Shown: piece after piece, positions 8,989-16,112 of the stretch | Layout: each line of letters begins with the position of its first letter | Position numbering within the stretch: the first letter of the stretch is position 1 | DNA from: Chloroflexota bacterium | GTDB lineage: Bacteria > Chloroflexota > Dehalococcoidia > UBA2247 > RBG-13-53-26 | NCBI GenBank assembly: GCA_016876035.1 | Contig: VGOE01000022.1 | Span: 1-32,709, forward strand | Length of the DNA stretch: 32,709 nucleotides | Direction of reading: 5' to 3' | Made by a program: the position numbers and the translations under genes | Notes under the pieces: generated by a model | The model's database searches: none | Seen by the model: only the letters and a program-made list of their open reading frames with translations | Told to the model about the DNA's origin: nothing

Positions 8989-10050
8989 TTGGCAATAGCT
9001 GACCGTCTCAGAAAGCTACGCCAGAAACTCCTGGAAAAGGAGCTAGAAGGCATACTCATTTCCCAGCCGGAGAACTGCCGCTATCTCAGCGGATTCACTG
9101 GCTCGACAGGATTTCTGCTCGTCACTCAGGACACGGCTACGGTGGCAACAGATTTCATTGGCTTTGAGCAGGCCAAGGCAGAGGTAGCTGGCCTGGAAGT
9201 GGTGCGCATAAAGGGCATGGCGGAGGGGCTGGCGGAGTTGATACATGGCCTCGGGATAAGAAGACTGGGGTTTGAAGCCGACAATCTGGTGTTCTCCCAG
9301 CACAGCAAACTGTCTCAGCAGGCGGCAGAGAAGCAGATTCAGCTTATCCCCACGGAGGGGCTGGTGGAATCCCTGCGGGCGGTGAAGGAAGAGGAAGAAC
9401 TGGCTTGCCTGATGAGGGCAGCGGGAATGGCTGACAGCGCTATGGAATACATTGCCCGGGAGATTCGGCCGGGGATGAGCGAGAAGGAAGCGGCCTGGGA
9501 GTTGGAGAAATTCCTGCGGGAAAAGGGCAGTGAGGCCGTGTCTTTTGAAATTATCGTGGCCTCGGGGCCGAAGGGTGCCCTGCCTCATGCCAGGCCCACG
9601 GAGCGGCGTTTGTCTCAGGGTGAGCCTATTGTGGTGGATTTGGGTGCCAGGGTGGGAGGGTACTGTAGCGACCTGAGCCGGACTCTGTGCCTGGGACCCC
9701 GTTCTGGGACATTCGCCGAAGTATATGACCTGGTGCTGCGCGCTCAGCTTTCGGCGCTGGACAATCTGGAGGTGGGGATGGCCGCCGAGCAAGGAGACAA
9801 CCTGGCGCGAAAGGTTATTCAGGAAGGTGGCTACGGAGAGGCTTTCGGTCACGGCTTGGGACACGGCGTGGGGCTGGCTGTCCACGAGCGGCCCAGGCTT
9901 GGCCCCAAATCTACGGATGTTCTTCAGGAGGGGATGGTGTTTACTGTTGAGCCAGGCATCTATGTGGCGGGCTGGGGAGGGGTGAGGACTGAGGATACGG
10001 TGATGATGAAGGACGGCAGGGCAAAGGCGCTCACCAGGGTGGGCAAATAG
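8989..10050 (+). CDS. M24-family aminopeptidase (Xaa-Pro type)
   Basis: A 353-residue cytosolic metallopeptidase that removes N-terminal residues ahead of proline or acts on dipeptides (family inference). An N-terminal creatinase-like domain (about 1-130, with QPENCRYLSGFTGS) precedes the pita-bread catalytic domain. The metal ligands can be placed: D217 and D228 (VVDLGARVGGYCSD), H292 (GHGLGHGVG), E321 (TVEPGIY) and E335 (RTEDTV). The start is a TTG at 8989 preceded by AAGG; the sequence MAIADRLRKLRQKL fits the family start and no better in-frame ATG exists upstream. The stop is 12 bp before efp. The 99-bp gap after aroQ holds nothing I recognise. Confidence 0.92.
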   Translation: MAIADRLRKLRQKLLEKELEGILISQPENCRYLSGFTGSTGFLLVTQDTATVATDFIGFEQAKAEVAGLEVVRIKGMAEGLAELIHGLGIRRLGFEADNLVFSQHSKLSQQAAEKQIQLIPTEGLVESLRAVKEEEELACLMRAAGMADSAMEYIAREIRPGMSEKEAAWELEKFLREKGSEAVSFEIIVASGPKGALPHARPTERRLSQGEPIVVDLGARVGGYCSDLSRTLCLGPRSGTFAEVYDLVLRAQLSALDNLEVGMAAEQGDNLARKVIQEGGYGEAFGHGLGHGVGLAVHERPRLGPKSTDVLQEGMVFTVEPGIYVAGWGGVRTEDTVMMKDGRAKALTRVGK

Positions 10051-10062
10051 GGGGGTGGCGGT

Positions 10063-10629
10063 ATGACCATGATGAGCGCCGGGGATCTGAAAAAAGGCAG
10101 CACCATAGAGCTGGAAGGACAGCTATACCGGATTGTTGACTTCAGCCACATCAAGATGGGAAGAGGGAGCGCCCAGATCAGGCTCAAGCTGCGCGATATC
10201 CGGGCCGGTTACACCATTGAGCGCACCTTCCAGTCCAGCGAGAAGTTCCTCCGGGCACGCCTGGAGCATCACAAGGTGCAGTACCTGTATCATGATGGGG
10301 AGTTGTACTACTTCATGGACAATGAGACCTTTGAGCAGACTTCTCTCGACGCTGGACTCTTAGGTGATGCCACCAAGTACCTGCGGGAGGGAATGAACCT
10401 GGATATGCTCACCTACAGGGATGAGCCGGTGGGTGTGGAGTTGGGGGCGGCGGTGGAGCTTAAGGTGGTGGAAACAGGCTCTGGTTTCAAAGGAAACACG
10501 GCCACGCCGGGGACGAAGCCAGCCACGCTGGAGACAGGACTGAAGGTCCAGGTGCCGATGTTTATCAGCAAGGGTGACGTGGTCAAGGTTGATACGCGCA
10601 GCGGCGAGTACCTGGAAAGGGTGGGGTGA
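10063..10629 (+). CDS. efp: Translation elongation factor P, with Arg at position 34
   Basis: EF-P binds ribosomes stalled at consecutive prolines and restores peptide bond formation. The 188-residue length is standard, with three beta-barrel domains: KOW-like N-domain (about 1-66), OB domain (67-128) and C-terminal domain (129-188, ending DTRSGEYLERVG). The tip of the N-domain loop reads HIKMGRGSA, so the residue equivalent to E. coli Lys34 is Arg34. Lysine there is beta-lysylated by EpmA in some bacteria, while arginine is rhamnosylated by EarP in others (known biology); neither enzyme is in this window. The ATG follows GGGGGTGG. The stop TGA overlaps a GTG in the pattern GTGA; that overlap is duplicated 910 bp downstream, where the PHP gene actually starts. 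Confidence 0.96.
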   Translation: MTMMSAGDLKKGSTIELEGQLYRIVDFSHIKMGRGSAQIRLKLRDIRAGYTIERTFQSSEKFLRARLEHHKVQYLYHDGELYYFMDNETFEQTSLDAGLLGDATKYLREGMNLDMLTYRDEPVGVELGAAVELKVVETGSGFKGNTATPGTKPATLETGLKVQVPMFISKGDVVKVDTRSGEYLERVG

Positions 10630-10641
10630 CGTTGCTGAAGG
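10586..10641 (+). repeat. efp/PHP junction repeat, copy A
   Basis: The final 44 bp of efp plus 12 bp beyond the stop are repeated at 11496-11551. Bases 10600-10641 match without a mismatch; one base differs at 10599 and another at about 10590. The copies are exactly 910 bp apart in the same direction and bracket the DUF433/DUF5615 pair. Confidence 0.9.
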
Positions 10642-10654
10642 GGGTACCTGCCTC

Positions 10655-10683
10655 TTGCCTTTTTCCTTCCCGCATGGTACAAC
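10655..10683 (+). promoter_or_regulatory. Possible promoter of the toxin-antitoxin-like pair
   Basis: TTGCCT at 10655-10660 and TACAAC at 10678-10683 with a 17-bp spacer. The -35 equals that of the tRNA-Ser promoter, but the -10 is only a fair match. It lies just upstream of an inverted repeat that could be its operator. Confidence 0.4.
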
Positions 10684-10697
10684 AGTCAATCATAGGG

Positions 10698-10723
10698 ATG
10701 TGATCCTGGATTTGGGATCATAT
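10698..10723. promoter_or_regulatory. Inverted repeat, possible autoregulatory operator
   Basis: ATGTGATCC and GGATCATAT form 9-bp arms (one mismatch) separated by 8 bp, 37 bp before the antitoxin-like gene and downstream of the candidate -10. Toxin-antitoxin pairs commonly repress themselves through such sites, but binding here is inferred only. Confidence 0.4.
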
Positions 10724-10759
10724 CGATAGGAAGGCAGGGTTGAAGGGAGGCGAAAGGAA

Positions 10760-10999
10760 ATGAAATACCAGCACCGGATCATCATAGACCCTAAGATCAT
10801 GCATGGCAAGCCAGTCATTAAAGGCACCCGAATTCCCGTGTATATTGTACTTAACCTCCTGGCCGGCGGGTCCAAGGCAGAAGACGTGCTAGAAGAGTAT
10901 CCGGACCTGGCCAATGAGGACATCCTTGCTTGCCTGGAGTACGCGGCTGAGCTGGCGCAGGAAGAGGTGGGAGTCCTTGAGACAGAAGGGATCAGGTGA
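10760..10999 (+). CDS. DUF433 protein, likely antitoxin
   Basis: A 79-residue protein of the DUF433 family. The motif is clear: IIIDPKIMHGKPVIKGTRIPV (split here as residues 8-28), then a helix-turn-helix-like part (VLNLLAGGSKAEDVLEEYPDL and EDILACLEYA). DUF433 proteins are small DNA-binding antitoxin-like proteins usually encoded just before a PIN-like partner, as here. AAAGGA precedes the ATG. The last 4 bp (GTGA) overlap the start of the next gene, which indicates coupled translation. The pair sits inside a duplicated efp/PHP junction, so it is probably a recent insertion. Confidence 0.85.
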   Translation: MKYQHRIIIDPKIMHGKPVIKGTRIPVYIVLNLLAGGSKAEDVLEEYPDLANEDILACLEYAAELAQEEVGVLETEGIR

Positions 11000-11373
11000 G
11001 CCTTAAGCTCCTTCTCGATGAAAATGTGCCTCCCCAAGTTGCCACAGAATTGCGCCAATCAGGTTACGATGTGGTGCACGCCAGGGACGTCGGTCTGAAG
11101 GGGTGCAAAGATTCAGAGCTTGTGGCTTTCGCCCATGAGAAGGGACGATGCCTGGTAACCTTAGATGCTGATTTTGCTGACCTTCGCTACCACTCATTGG
11201 GCAGCCACGCTGGTATTATTCGGCTAAAGCTGAGGTTTGCGCCTTCTAGCATCGTTGTTAATGTACTTCGTTCTTTGCTACCAGAACTGGCGCGTATCCC
11301 TATAGAGCGGGGTGCCCTGGTGGTGAGCGATGGGAAGCGGTATCGGGTCAAACTGCCTCCAGAGAGATCATAG
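10996..11373 (+). CDS. DUF5615 PIN-like protein, likely toxin
   Basis: A 125-residue PIN-like protein of the DUF5615 family. The conserved start LKLLLDENVPP carries the first acidic residues (D8, E9), followed by G-Y-D-V-V-H-A-R-D-V-G (24-34), and LVTLDADFADL with further acidic residues (about 54-64). PIN-domain toxins (VapC and relatives) cut RNA with metal ions held by such acids; activity for this family is inferred. It starts with GTG within the stop of the DUF433 gene. No further cargo follows: 122 bp later the second copy of the efp tail begins. Confidence 0.82.
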   Translation: MSLKLLLDENVPPQVATELRQSGYDVVHARDVGLKGCKDSELVAFAHEKGRCLVTLDADFADLRYHSLGSHAGIIRLKLRFAPSSIVVNVLRSLLPELARIPIERGALVVSDGKRYRVKLPPERS

Positions 11374-11495
11374 GGCATGAAGGGACGGGCTTTGTATCTA
11401 TATTGAGGATAGAAGGCCACAAAATGATTAACGAAAACAACGAACCGGGTCAGGTCAGTTTTTCCCAGGGGGAAGGTCGACACCCACAGAGGCAG

Positions 11496-11551
11496 AGGTG
11501 GATACGCGGAGCGGCGAGTACCTGGAAAGGGTGGGGTGACGTTGCTGAAGG
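11496..11551 (+). repeat. efp/PHP junction repeat, copy B (includes an efp 3' relic)
   Basis: This copy is in frame for the last residues of EF-P (VDTRSGEYLERVG and stop TGA at 11537-11539) but has no upstream efp. The GTG overlapping that stop is the working start of the PHP gene. This is the fossil of the original efp-PHP overlap before the toxin-antitoxin-like pair arrived. The preceding 11374-11495 shows no gene. Confidence 0.88.
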
Positions 11552-12216
11552 CTGACCTGCATATTCATACCGAGTACTCCTTTGATTGCACGACGCCCCT
11601 GGAAGACATCATCGATCGGTGCGTCGAGCTAGGGATCAACTGCGTTGCTGTAGCAGACCACGGCACTATCGCTGGCGCTCTGAAGATGAAGGAAAGGGCG
11701 CCCTTCAAGGTGATTGTGGCGGAGGAAGTGCTTACGCCCATCGGGGAGATAATGGGGATGTTCCTGAGTGAGGAGGTGCCCACCAAGATTTCGGCTGAAG
11801 AGGCCATCAGGCGGATCAAGGGCCAAAACGGGCTGGTATGCCTCCCCCACCCCTTCGACCGTATGAGGGGAATAAAGGAGAAATGCCGCTCGCTGGAGAG
11901 CCTTATTCCGGACATCGATATCATCGAAGTGTTCAATGCCAGAACCCTGCCGCTGCTCTTCTCTGATAGCAAGGCGCGGCGCTTTGCCGAAAAGCATGGC
12001 CTTCTTTGCAGCGCCGGCAGCGATGCCCATACGCTGCACGAGGTGGGACACACCTGGGTAGAGATGCCGGAATTCAATGGCAGCCAGGAATTTCGCTCTG
12101 CCCTGGCACAGGGCACGATCCACGGTCACCGCAGTTCCCCTGTGGTCCACGTGGCGACCACCTACAGGAACATCCTCAGAGGCCTGAAACTGGCCGGAAG
12201 GAGGCCTTCGGGTTGA
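11536..12216 (+). CDS. PHP-domain metal-dependent phosphoesterase
   Basis: A 226-residue PHP-domain protein, likely a metal-dependent phosphatase or nuclease of the TrpH/YciV kind. Metal-binding motifs are DLHIHTEYS (H9, H11), ADHGT (D41, H42), E63/E64, LPHP (H105) and GSDAH (D163, H165). The start is the GTG at 11536 within the duplicated efp tail; its original Shine-Dalgarno would lie in the efp 3' end (GGAAAGGGTGGGG). The last base pairs overlap the TTG of the formyltransferase gene (TTGA), so the two are translationally coupled. The substrate is unknown; RNA oligomers or nucleoside 3',5'-bisphosphates are known for relatives. Confidence 0.88.
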   Translation: MTLLKADLHIHTEYSFDCTTPLEDIIDRCVELGINCVAVADHGTIAGALKMKERAPFKVIVAEEVLTPIGEIMGMFLSEEVPTKISAEEAIRRIKGQNGLVCLPHPFDRMRGIKEKCRSLESLIPDIDIIEVFNARTLPLLFSDSKARRFAEKHGLLCSAGSDAHTLHEVGHTWVEMPEFNGSQEFRSALAQGTIHGHRSSPVVHVATTYRNILRGLKLAGRRPSG

Positions 12217-13025
12217 GCTCGTACCACCTGGGCTGGTTTTCCACCGGCCGGGACAAGGCAGCCCGCGACCTGTTGACCGTGGTGTGGCAGGAAATCCGAC
12301 AGGGAAGGATAAAGGCGGATATCGCTTTTGTCTTTAGCAATCGCGAGCGCGGCGAAGCGGTGGAGAGCGATCTCTTTTTCGACCTGGTGGAGGGCTACGG
12401 TATCCCTCTGGTGTGCGTTTCTTCAGGGAAATTTCAGCCTGAGAAGAGAAGCGCGGCGCTGGAGGAGTGGCGACTGTCATACGACAGAGAGGTGATGAAA
12501 CGACTCGAGGGGTTCAACCCAGACCTGTGCGTGCTGGCGGGCTATATGCTCATTGTGGGGAAGGAGATGTGCCAGAGGTACAAGATGATCAATCTCCACC
12601 CCGCAGCCCCCGGCGGCCCGACCGGCACCTGGCAGGAAGTGATCTGGAAATTGATAGAGACCAGGGCGGGGAGCACGGGGGTCATGATGCACCTGGTGAC
12701 TCCAGAGCTGGACAAAGGGCCGGCGGTCACCTTCTGCACCTTCTCCATTAGAGGTGAGCCTTTTGAGCGGCACTGGAGGGGGGTGGAGGGGCTCTCTGTG
12801 GAACAGTTGAAAAAGGGGCAGGGAGAGAAGAAGCCTCTTTTCAGGCTTATCCGGGAGCAGGGGCTGGCCAGGGAGTTCCCTTTGATTACGGCCACGGTCA
12901 GGGCTTTCGGCGAGGGGAGGGTGCGGATAGAACAGGGGAGAGTGGTGGACGCGGGCGGGAAGCACGTTGATGGTTATGATTTGACGGCGGAGATAGACAG
13001 GATTGTGCAAGAGAAGGGTGGATAA
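12213..13025 (+). CDS. Formyltransferase-family protein (PurN-like)
   Basis: A 270-residue protein with a PurN/Fmt-type formyltransferase fold. The Rossmann part has ADIAFVFSNRERGE (35-48). The catalytic region contains INLHPA (N127, H129) and ELDKGPAV (D167), the Asn-His-Asp triad of 10-formyl-THF transferases. The segment PGGPTGTWQEVIW differs from classic PurN (which has LLPxFxG), so the acceptor substrate may not be GAR. The start is a TTG at 12213: AGGAGG at 12199-12204 is ideally spaced, and TTGA overlaps the stop of the PHP gene. An ORF extended back to 12006 would lie wholly inside the PHP gene and is rejected. The C-terminal 100 residues are basic and helical, with no domain I recognise. 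Confidence 0.82.
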   Translation: MSSYHLGWFSTGRDKAARDLLTVVWQEIRQGRIKADIAFVFSNRERGEAVESDLFFDLVEGYGIPLVCVSSGKFQPEKRSAALEEWRLSYDREVMKRLEGFNPDLCVLAGYMLIVGKEMCQRYKMINLHPAAPGGPTGTWQEVIWKLIETRAGSTGVMMHLVTPELDKGPAVTFCTFSIRGEPFERHWRGVEGLSVEQLKKGQGEKKPLFRLIREQGLAREFPLITATVRAFGEGRVRIEQGRVVDAGGKHVDGYDLTAEIDRIVQEKGG

Positions 13026-13064
13026 GCGGAATTGGTGGGCCGAGCCCACCCTACGGGCTATAAT
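13026..13064. repeat. Dispersed palindromic repeat (type B), copy 1
   Basis: GCGGAATTGGTGGGC, then CGA, then GCCCACCCTAC forms a GGTGGGC/GCCCACC hairpin. Related copies occur at 14181-14209 and 15704-15733. This copy is followed by GGGC and TATAAT at 13059-13064, 58 bp before the HAD gene. No matching -35 is visible. Confidence 0.75.
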
Positions 13065-13122
13065 GGGGGTGGTTGAGTGGTGAATGAGGGCAGTTGGAGT
13101 CGGTGATGCAAGAGGTTCGCGT

Positions 13123-14136
13123 ATGAGGAAGCTGGTCTGTTTTGACCTGGAGGGGCCTCTGTCCCCGCAGGACAATGCCTACGAGGTAATGAGACTCATC
13201 CCAGAGGGAGGGAGGGTCTTTGAGGTTATCAGCCGCTACGACGACCTGCTGGCGCTGGAGGGCAGAGAAGGATACGAGCCGGGCGATACGCTGGCCTTGA
13301 TAGTCCCTTTTCTTATCCGCCATGGGATCAGTGAGGAAGATATCAAAGAGGTCTCCAGGCGGGCCAGCCTGGTGGATGGGGCCGCTGAGCTGATAGCCAG
13401 CCTCAGAGCTAAGGGCTGGGAGCAGTATATTGTGTCCACCAGCTACGAGCAGCACGCCTATCAGGTAGCAGGCCGCCTGGGAATGGCCAGCGACAGGGTG
13501 ATATGCACGCGCTTTCCCCTGGACAGGCTGCAGGGCGAGGTGGGTAAAGAAGAACTGGGGCTGGTGTCCGGGGCGGAGCGGCACATCCTGGATAGGTTGT
13601 ATGACGAAAGGCTGGGGGACGGGGTAAAGGACAAGGCTATAAAGCCTTACCTGGACCGCTTCTACTGGCAAGACCTGCCCCTGACCAGCATCGGCGTCCC
13701 CAACAAGACCATCGAGGTTGTCGGCGGGCGGCGCAAGGCCTGGGCCATGGAGAGGATAGCACGGGAGCACCAAGTCCGCCTGGAGGAGGTGGCCTTTGTG
13801 GGGGACAGCATCACCGACGCGCAGGGCGCCCGAGTAATCGAGGCGGCGGGCGGCCTGGCCATCGCCTTCAATGGCAACGCCTTTGTCATCCCGCAGGCGA
13901 CGGTGGGGGTGGCCAGCACCAGCCTGCTGGACGTGGCGCCGATCCTTGAGGCCTGGCGCGAGGGGGGCAGGGAAGGGGTCAAGAGTGCGGTGGAGGCCAT
14001 GCCGCGACCTCAGGCCGACACCGGCCCCTTTTATGACTGGCTGGTGGGCAAAAAAGGGAAGGCGCTGGCCAGGGTGCTGGCGGCGCATGGGAGGGCGAGG
14101 GGTCTGGTGCGGGGGGAGGCGGCCAGATTGGGGTGA
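13123..14136 (+). CDS. HAD-superfamily hydrolase with a DxE catalytic motif
   Basis: A 337-residue HAD-fold protein. Motif I is VCFDLEGPLS with D8 (nucleophile) and E10, where most HAD phosphatases have a second Asp; phosphoserine phosphatase ThrH also has DLEG. Motif II is S105/T106 (IVSTSYE), motif III a Lys around K205 (GGRRKAW), and motif IV FVGDSITD with D228 and D232. A large cap-like insertion occupies about 110-200. The opening FDLEGPLSPQDNA resembles, from memory, archaeal EhaR-type HAD proteins; I cannot confirm that. I prefer the ATG at 13123 (AGAGG upstream, homology begins at MRKLVCFD) over 13084. Substrate unknown; a small phosphomonoester is plausible. Confidence 0.8.
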   Translation: MRKLVCFDLEGPLSPQDNAYEVMRLIPEGGRVFEVISRYDDLLALEGREGYEPGDTLALIVPFLIRHGISEEDIKEVSRRASLVDGAAELIASLRAKGWEQYIVSTSYEQHAYQVAGRLGMASDRVICTRFPLDRLQGEVGKEELGLVSGAERHILDRLYDERLGDGVKDKAIKPYLDRFYWQDLPLTSIGVPNKTIEVVGGRRKAWAMERIAREHQVRLEEVAFVGDSITDAQGARVIEAAGGLAIAFNGNAFVIPQATVGVASTSLLDVAPILEAWREGGREGVKSAVEAMPRPQADTGPFYDWLVGKKGKALARVLAAHGRARGLVRGEAARLG

Positions 14137-14391
14137 GGGGAGCGGACAGACCTGAAGGTCTGTCCCTACTTGCTGGATAGGCGGAATTGGTGGGCGGAGC
14201 CCACCCTACCGGCTGGCCAGGGGGGTGGAGGGGCTCTGGATTCCCGCTTCCGCGGGAATGACAGTCAGGAGAGTAGCCCCTGCTACCGGTATTTTCGAAG
14301 TGATGGCAAGGGGTGACTTCCACCCCACCCCGGGATTGCCGCTCTTCCTTTTGGGGAAAGATCGCATGATGTGACGATAAGGTGGCATTGT
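14137..14391. other. Repeat-bearing intergenic region
   Basis: Besides the hairpin at 14144-14165 it contains type B repeat copy 2 (14181-14209) and a type C repeat (14238-14264, GGATTCCCGC-TTCC-GCGGGAAT plus GACAG). The rest (14265-14391) has no gene I can support; a minus-strand frame at 14206-14595 is only repeat sequence read through. Confidence 0.6.
14144..14165. terminator. Hairpin after the HAD gene
   Basis: GGACAGACC, TGAA, GGTCTGTCC forms a perfect 9-bp stem 7 bp after the stop codon. There is no T-run, so it may be Rho-dependent, a 3' stabilising hairpin, or part of the dispersed repeat family. Confidence 0.4.
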
Positions 14392-14420
14392 TTGACCCCC
14401 CGACACCCCTGCCCTATAAT
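14392..14420 (+). promoter_or_regulatory. Promoter of the PfkB kinase gene
   Basis: TTGACC at 14392-14397 and TATAAT at 14415-14420 with a 17-bp spacer, predicting a start near 14427 and an 89-nt leader before the ATG at 14516. Confidence 0.65.
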
Positions 14421-14515
14421 CACGGGTGCAGGCCTGGCGCTGGATGCCGGCCTCAGACCGAAAGCCTGAACGTCTTACCGCCCGAAGGCAAGAAAGAGCA
14501 GGACGAGAAGAAGCC

Positions 14516-15508
14516 ATGCCCCCCCCCAAGACTCCCCTGGAAATCGTCGGGATGGGCGCCATGAACCTGGACCAGCTATACCTGGTGGAGCGCATCCTGA
14601 CCGACGGCGAGGCCGCCGTGGCCGGCTTCGCCTCTCAGGCGGGGGGGTCGGCGGCCAACACCCTCTGCGGGCTGGCCAAGCTCGGCGTCAGGGCGGGCTT
14701 CGTGGGGGTGGTGGGGGACGACGAAGCAGGCCGCAGGCTAATGGACGACCTTGCAAGGCACGGCGTAGACGCGAGCCAGGTGAAAGTCAAGAAAGGCGAC
14801 ACAGGCTCGACCCTGTGCCTCAGCGACAGTCGGAGCAGGCGCGCCATTTACGTCATGCCCGGGGCCAACAGCCTCCTGGCCCCGGAAGACCTGGACCTGG
14901 AATACATCAGCCAGGCGAAGATATTTCATCTGTCGTCCTTTGTCCACGAGGCGCAGTTGGAATTGCAAAAGCGGCTGGCAGCCCAACTGCCGGCCAGCGT
15001 CAAGATCAGCTTCGCCCCGGGTTCGCTTTACGCCGCCAAGGGGATAGAGCAGCTAGCGCCACTGCTGGAGCGGGCGCACCTCCTGTTCGTCAACCGCACT
15101 GAAATGGTGCAACTCACCGGTCAGGACTTCGCCGCCGGCGCCCGAAAATGCCTGGAACTGGGCTGCCACACGGTGGTGACCACCCTGGGGAACATCACCA
15201 CGAAGCTGCCGGGAAAGGCGCATCAGGTGACGGTAGCCGCCCACGTCCTGTCCCGGGATGGCGGGGAGCACTGCATCGAATCCAGGGCCAAGCAGGGCCA
15301 GCCCGTGGCGGACACTACCGGCGCGGGCGACGCCTTCGCCGCCGGCTTTCTCTACGGCATTATAAAAGGAAAGCCCCTGACACAGTGCGGGCTGCTGGCG
15401 GAAATCATGGCCCGCTTCTGCGTGGGGCGGGTGGGGGCGAGGGCGGGGCTGCCCACGCTGGTGGAGGTGGCAGAGGAATACCAGGCCATTTCGGCGGAGC
15501 GGTTGTGA
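14516..15508 (+). CDS. PfkB-family (ribokinase-like) sugar kinase
   Basis: A 330-residue kinase that phosphorylates a sugar, nucleoside or similar alcohol using ATP. N-terminal features are GMGAMNLD (12-19) and the GGSAANTLCGLAKLG segment (about 43-57) typical of the family's substrate-binding start. The C-terminal PfkB signature is DTTGAGDAFAAGF at 266-278, with catalytic base D272 and the GAGD anion hole. A 10-15-residue acidic region precedes it. The substrate cannot be told from sequence; adenosine or ribose-like sugars are possibilities. The start at 14516 is chosen since homology begins a few residues later and the longer frame from 14426 is unconserved. It has its own promoter and is separate from the HAD gene. 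Confidence 0.88.
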   Translation: MPPPKTPLEIVGMGAMNLDQLYLVERILTDGEAAVAGFASQAGGSAANTLCGLAKLGVRAGFVGVVGDDEAGRRLMDDLARHGVDASQVKVKKGDTGSTLCLSDSRSRRAIYVMPGANSLLAPEDLDLEYISQAKIFHLSSFVHEAQLELQKRLAAQLPASVKISFAPGSLYAAKGIEQLAPLLERAHLLFVNRTEMVQLTGQDFAAGARKCLELGCHTVVTTLGNITTKLPGKAHQVTVAAHVLSRDGGEHCIESRAKQGQPVADTTGAGDAFAAGFLYGIIKGKPLTQCGLLAEIMARFCVGRVGARAGLPTLVEVAEEYQAISAERL

Positions 15509-15796
15509 GAGGGCCAGCGTATTGCGGTGGGTTACGCCCGCCCAGGGCGGACTTCACCCACCCTACCTGTCATTGCGAGGTCGCCCCAGGCGACCGCGGC
15601 AATCCCAGGGCGGTGGGGCACCACCCCCCGTGGGCAGAGCGCGCTCTGCCCCTACATTCCCCCCTTACACGCCACGTGGATTCCCGCTTCCGCGGGAATG
15701 ACAGCGGAATTGGTGGGCCGAGCCCACCCTGCGAGGCGGACATTACAAATTTCTTACAAAAAAGGTGAAAGGGCAGCAAGACGCCTGAAAAACCCC
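15509..15796. other. Repeat-rich intergenic region
   Basis: No coding sequence is supported. 15569-15733 is a chain of dispersed repeats: a type A segment in reverse orientation (15569-15629, GTCATTGCGAGG to CACCACC), a perfect 20-bp palindrome GGGCAGAGCG/CGCTCTGCCC (15632-15651), a type C copy (15678-15705) and a type B copy (15704-15733). Open frames across this stretch are repeat translations. Confidence 0.65.
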
Positions 15797-15825
15797 TTGA
15801 CAAAAGCCCCCGGCTGTGTTAGTCT
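15797..15825 (+). promoter_or_regulatory. Promoter with a long leader
   Basis: TTGACA at 15797-15802 and TAGTCT at 15820-15825 with a 17-bp spacer. The next gene on this strand starts at 16333, so the transcript would carry a leader of about 500 nt that contains the structured element at 16036-16112. No ORF in the leader has a good start or family. Confidence 0.6.
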
Positions 15826-16035
15826 GCGTTTGCGCAGCGGTCGCAGGGGGGATCGGTCTGAAGCCACCCCAGTTTTCAGAGAAAAGCCTTTTGGTCTTAA
15901 GACACTTCTAGTATAGGCCCATTGAGGTGGGGGCGGTTTCCGGACTGAGGCGACGGCGCAATGTTCGTCGGTCGGGGTTCGGAGGGCTGACGCAGGAGGT
16001 GGTCGCAGTCAACTAGAGAGCGATAACTTACGGTT

Positions 16036-16112
16036 AGCGGGGGCCTGCGGATCTGGCAAATCAGCGTTTGAGGGCAACGAAAAGGGTCTTTCTGTTGCTT
16101 TTTGCCCCCGCT
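16036..16112 (+). promoter_or_regulatory. Structured leader element with a terminator-like hairpin
   Basis: An outer stem AGCGGGGGC (16036-16044) / GCCCCCGCT (16104-16112) encloses an inner hairpin GCAAC...GTTGC (16074-16098, about 11 of 12 pairs), which is directly followed by TTTTT (16099-16103). The inner hairpin plus T-run looks like a Rho-independent terminator; the outer stem would compete with or stabilise it. This is what an attenuator or riboswitch expression platform looks like. It matches no riboswitch consensus I can recall. The segment GGATCTGGCAAATCAGCG has only a passing likeness to the TPP element. Confidence 0.4.

Noticed and set aside
9043-9885. A 280-codon minus-strand frame opposite the M24 peptidase gene
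   Set aside because: The plus-strand frame has all metal ligands of the family; the minus frame has none of these hallmarks.
12006-12212. Upstream extension of the formyltransferase gene
   Set aside because: This stretch lies inside the PHP gene in another frame and has no conserved sequence; the TTG at 12213 has an ideal AGGAGG.
16041-16070. Possible TPP riboswitch (GGATCTGG...CAGCG)
   Set aside because: The CTGAGA core and the other conserved arm are missing, and the downstream gene is a secreted protein, not thiamine metabolism.
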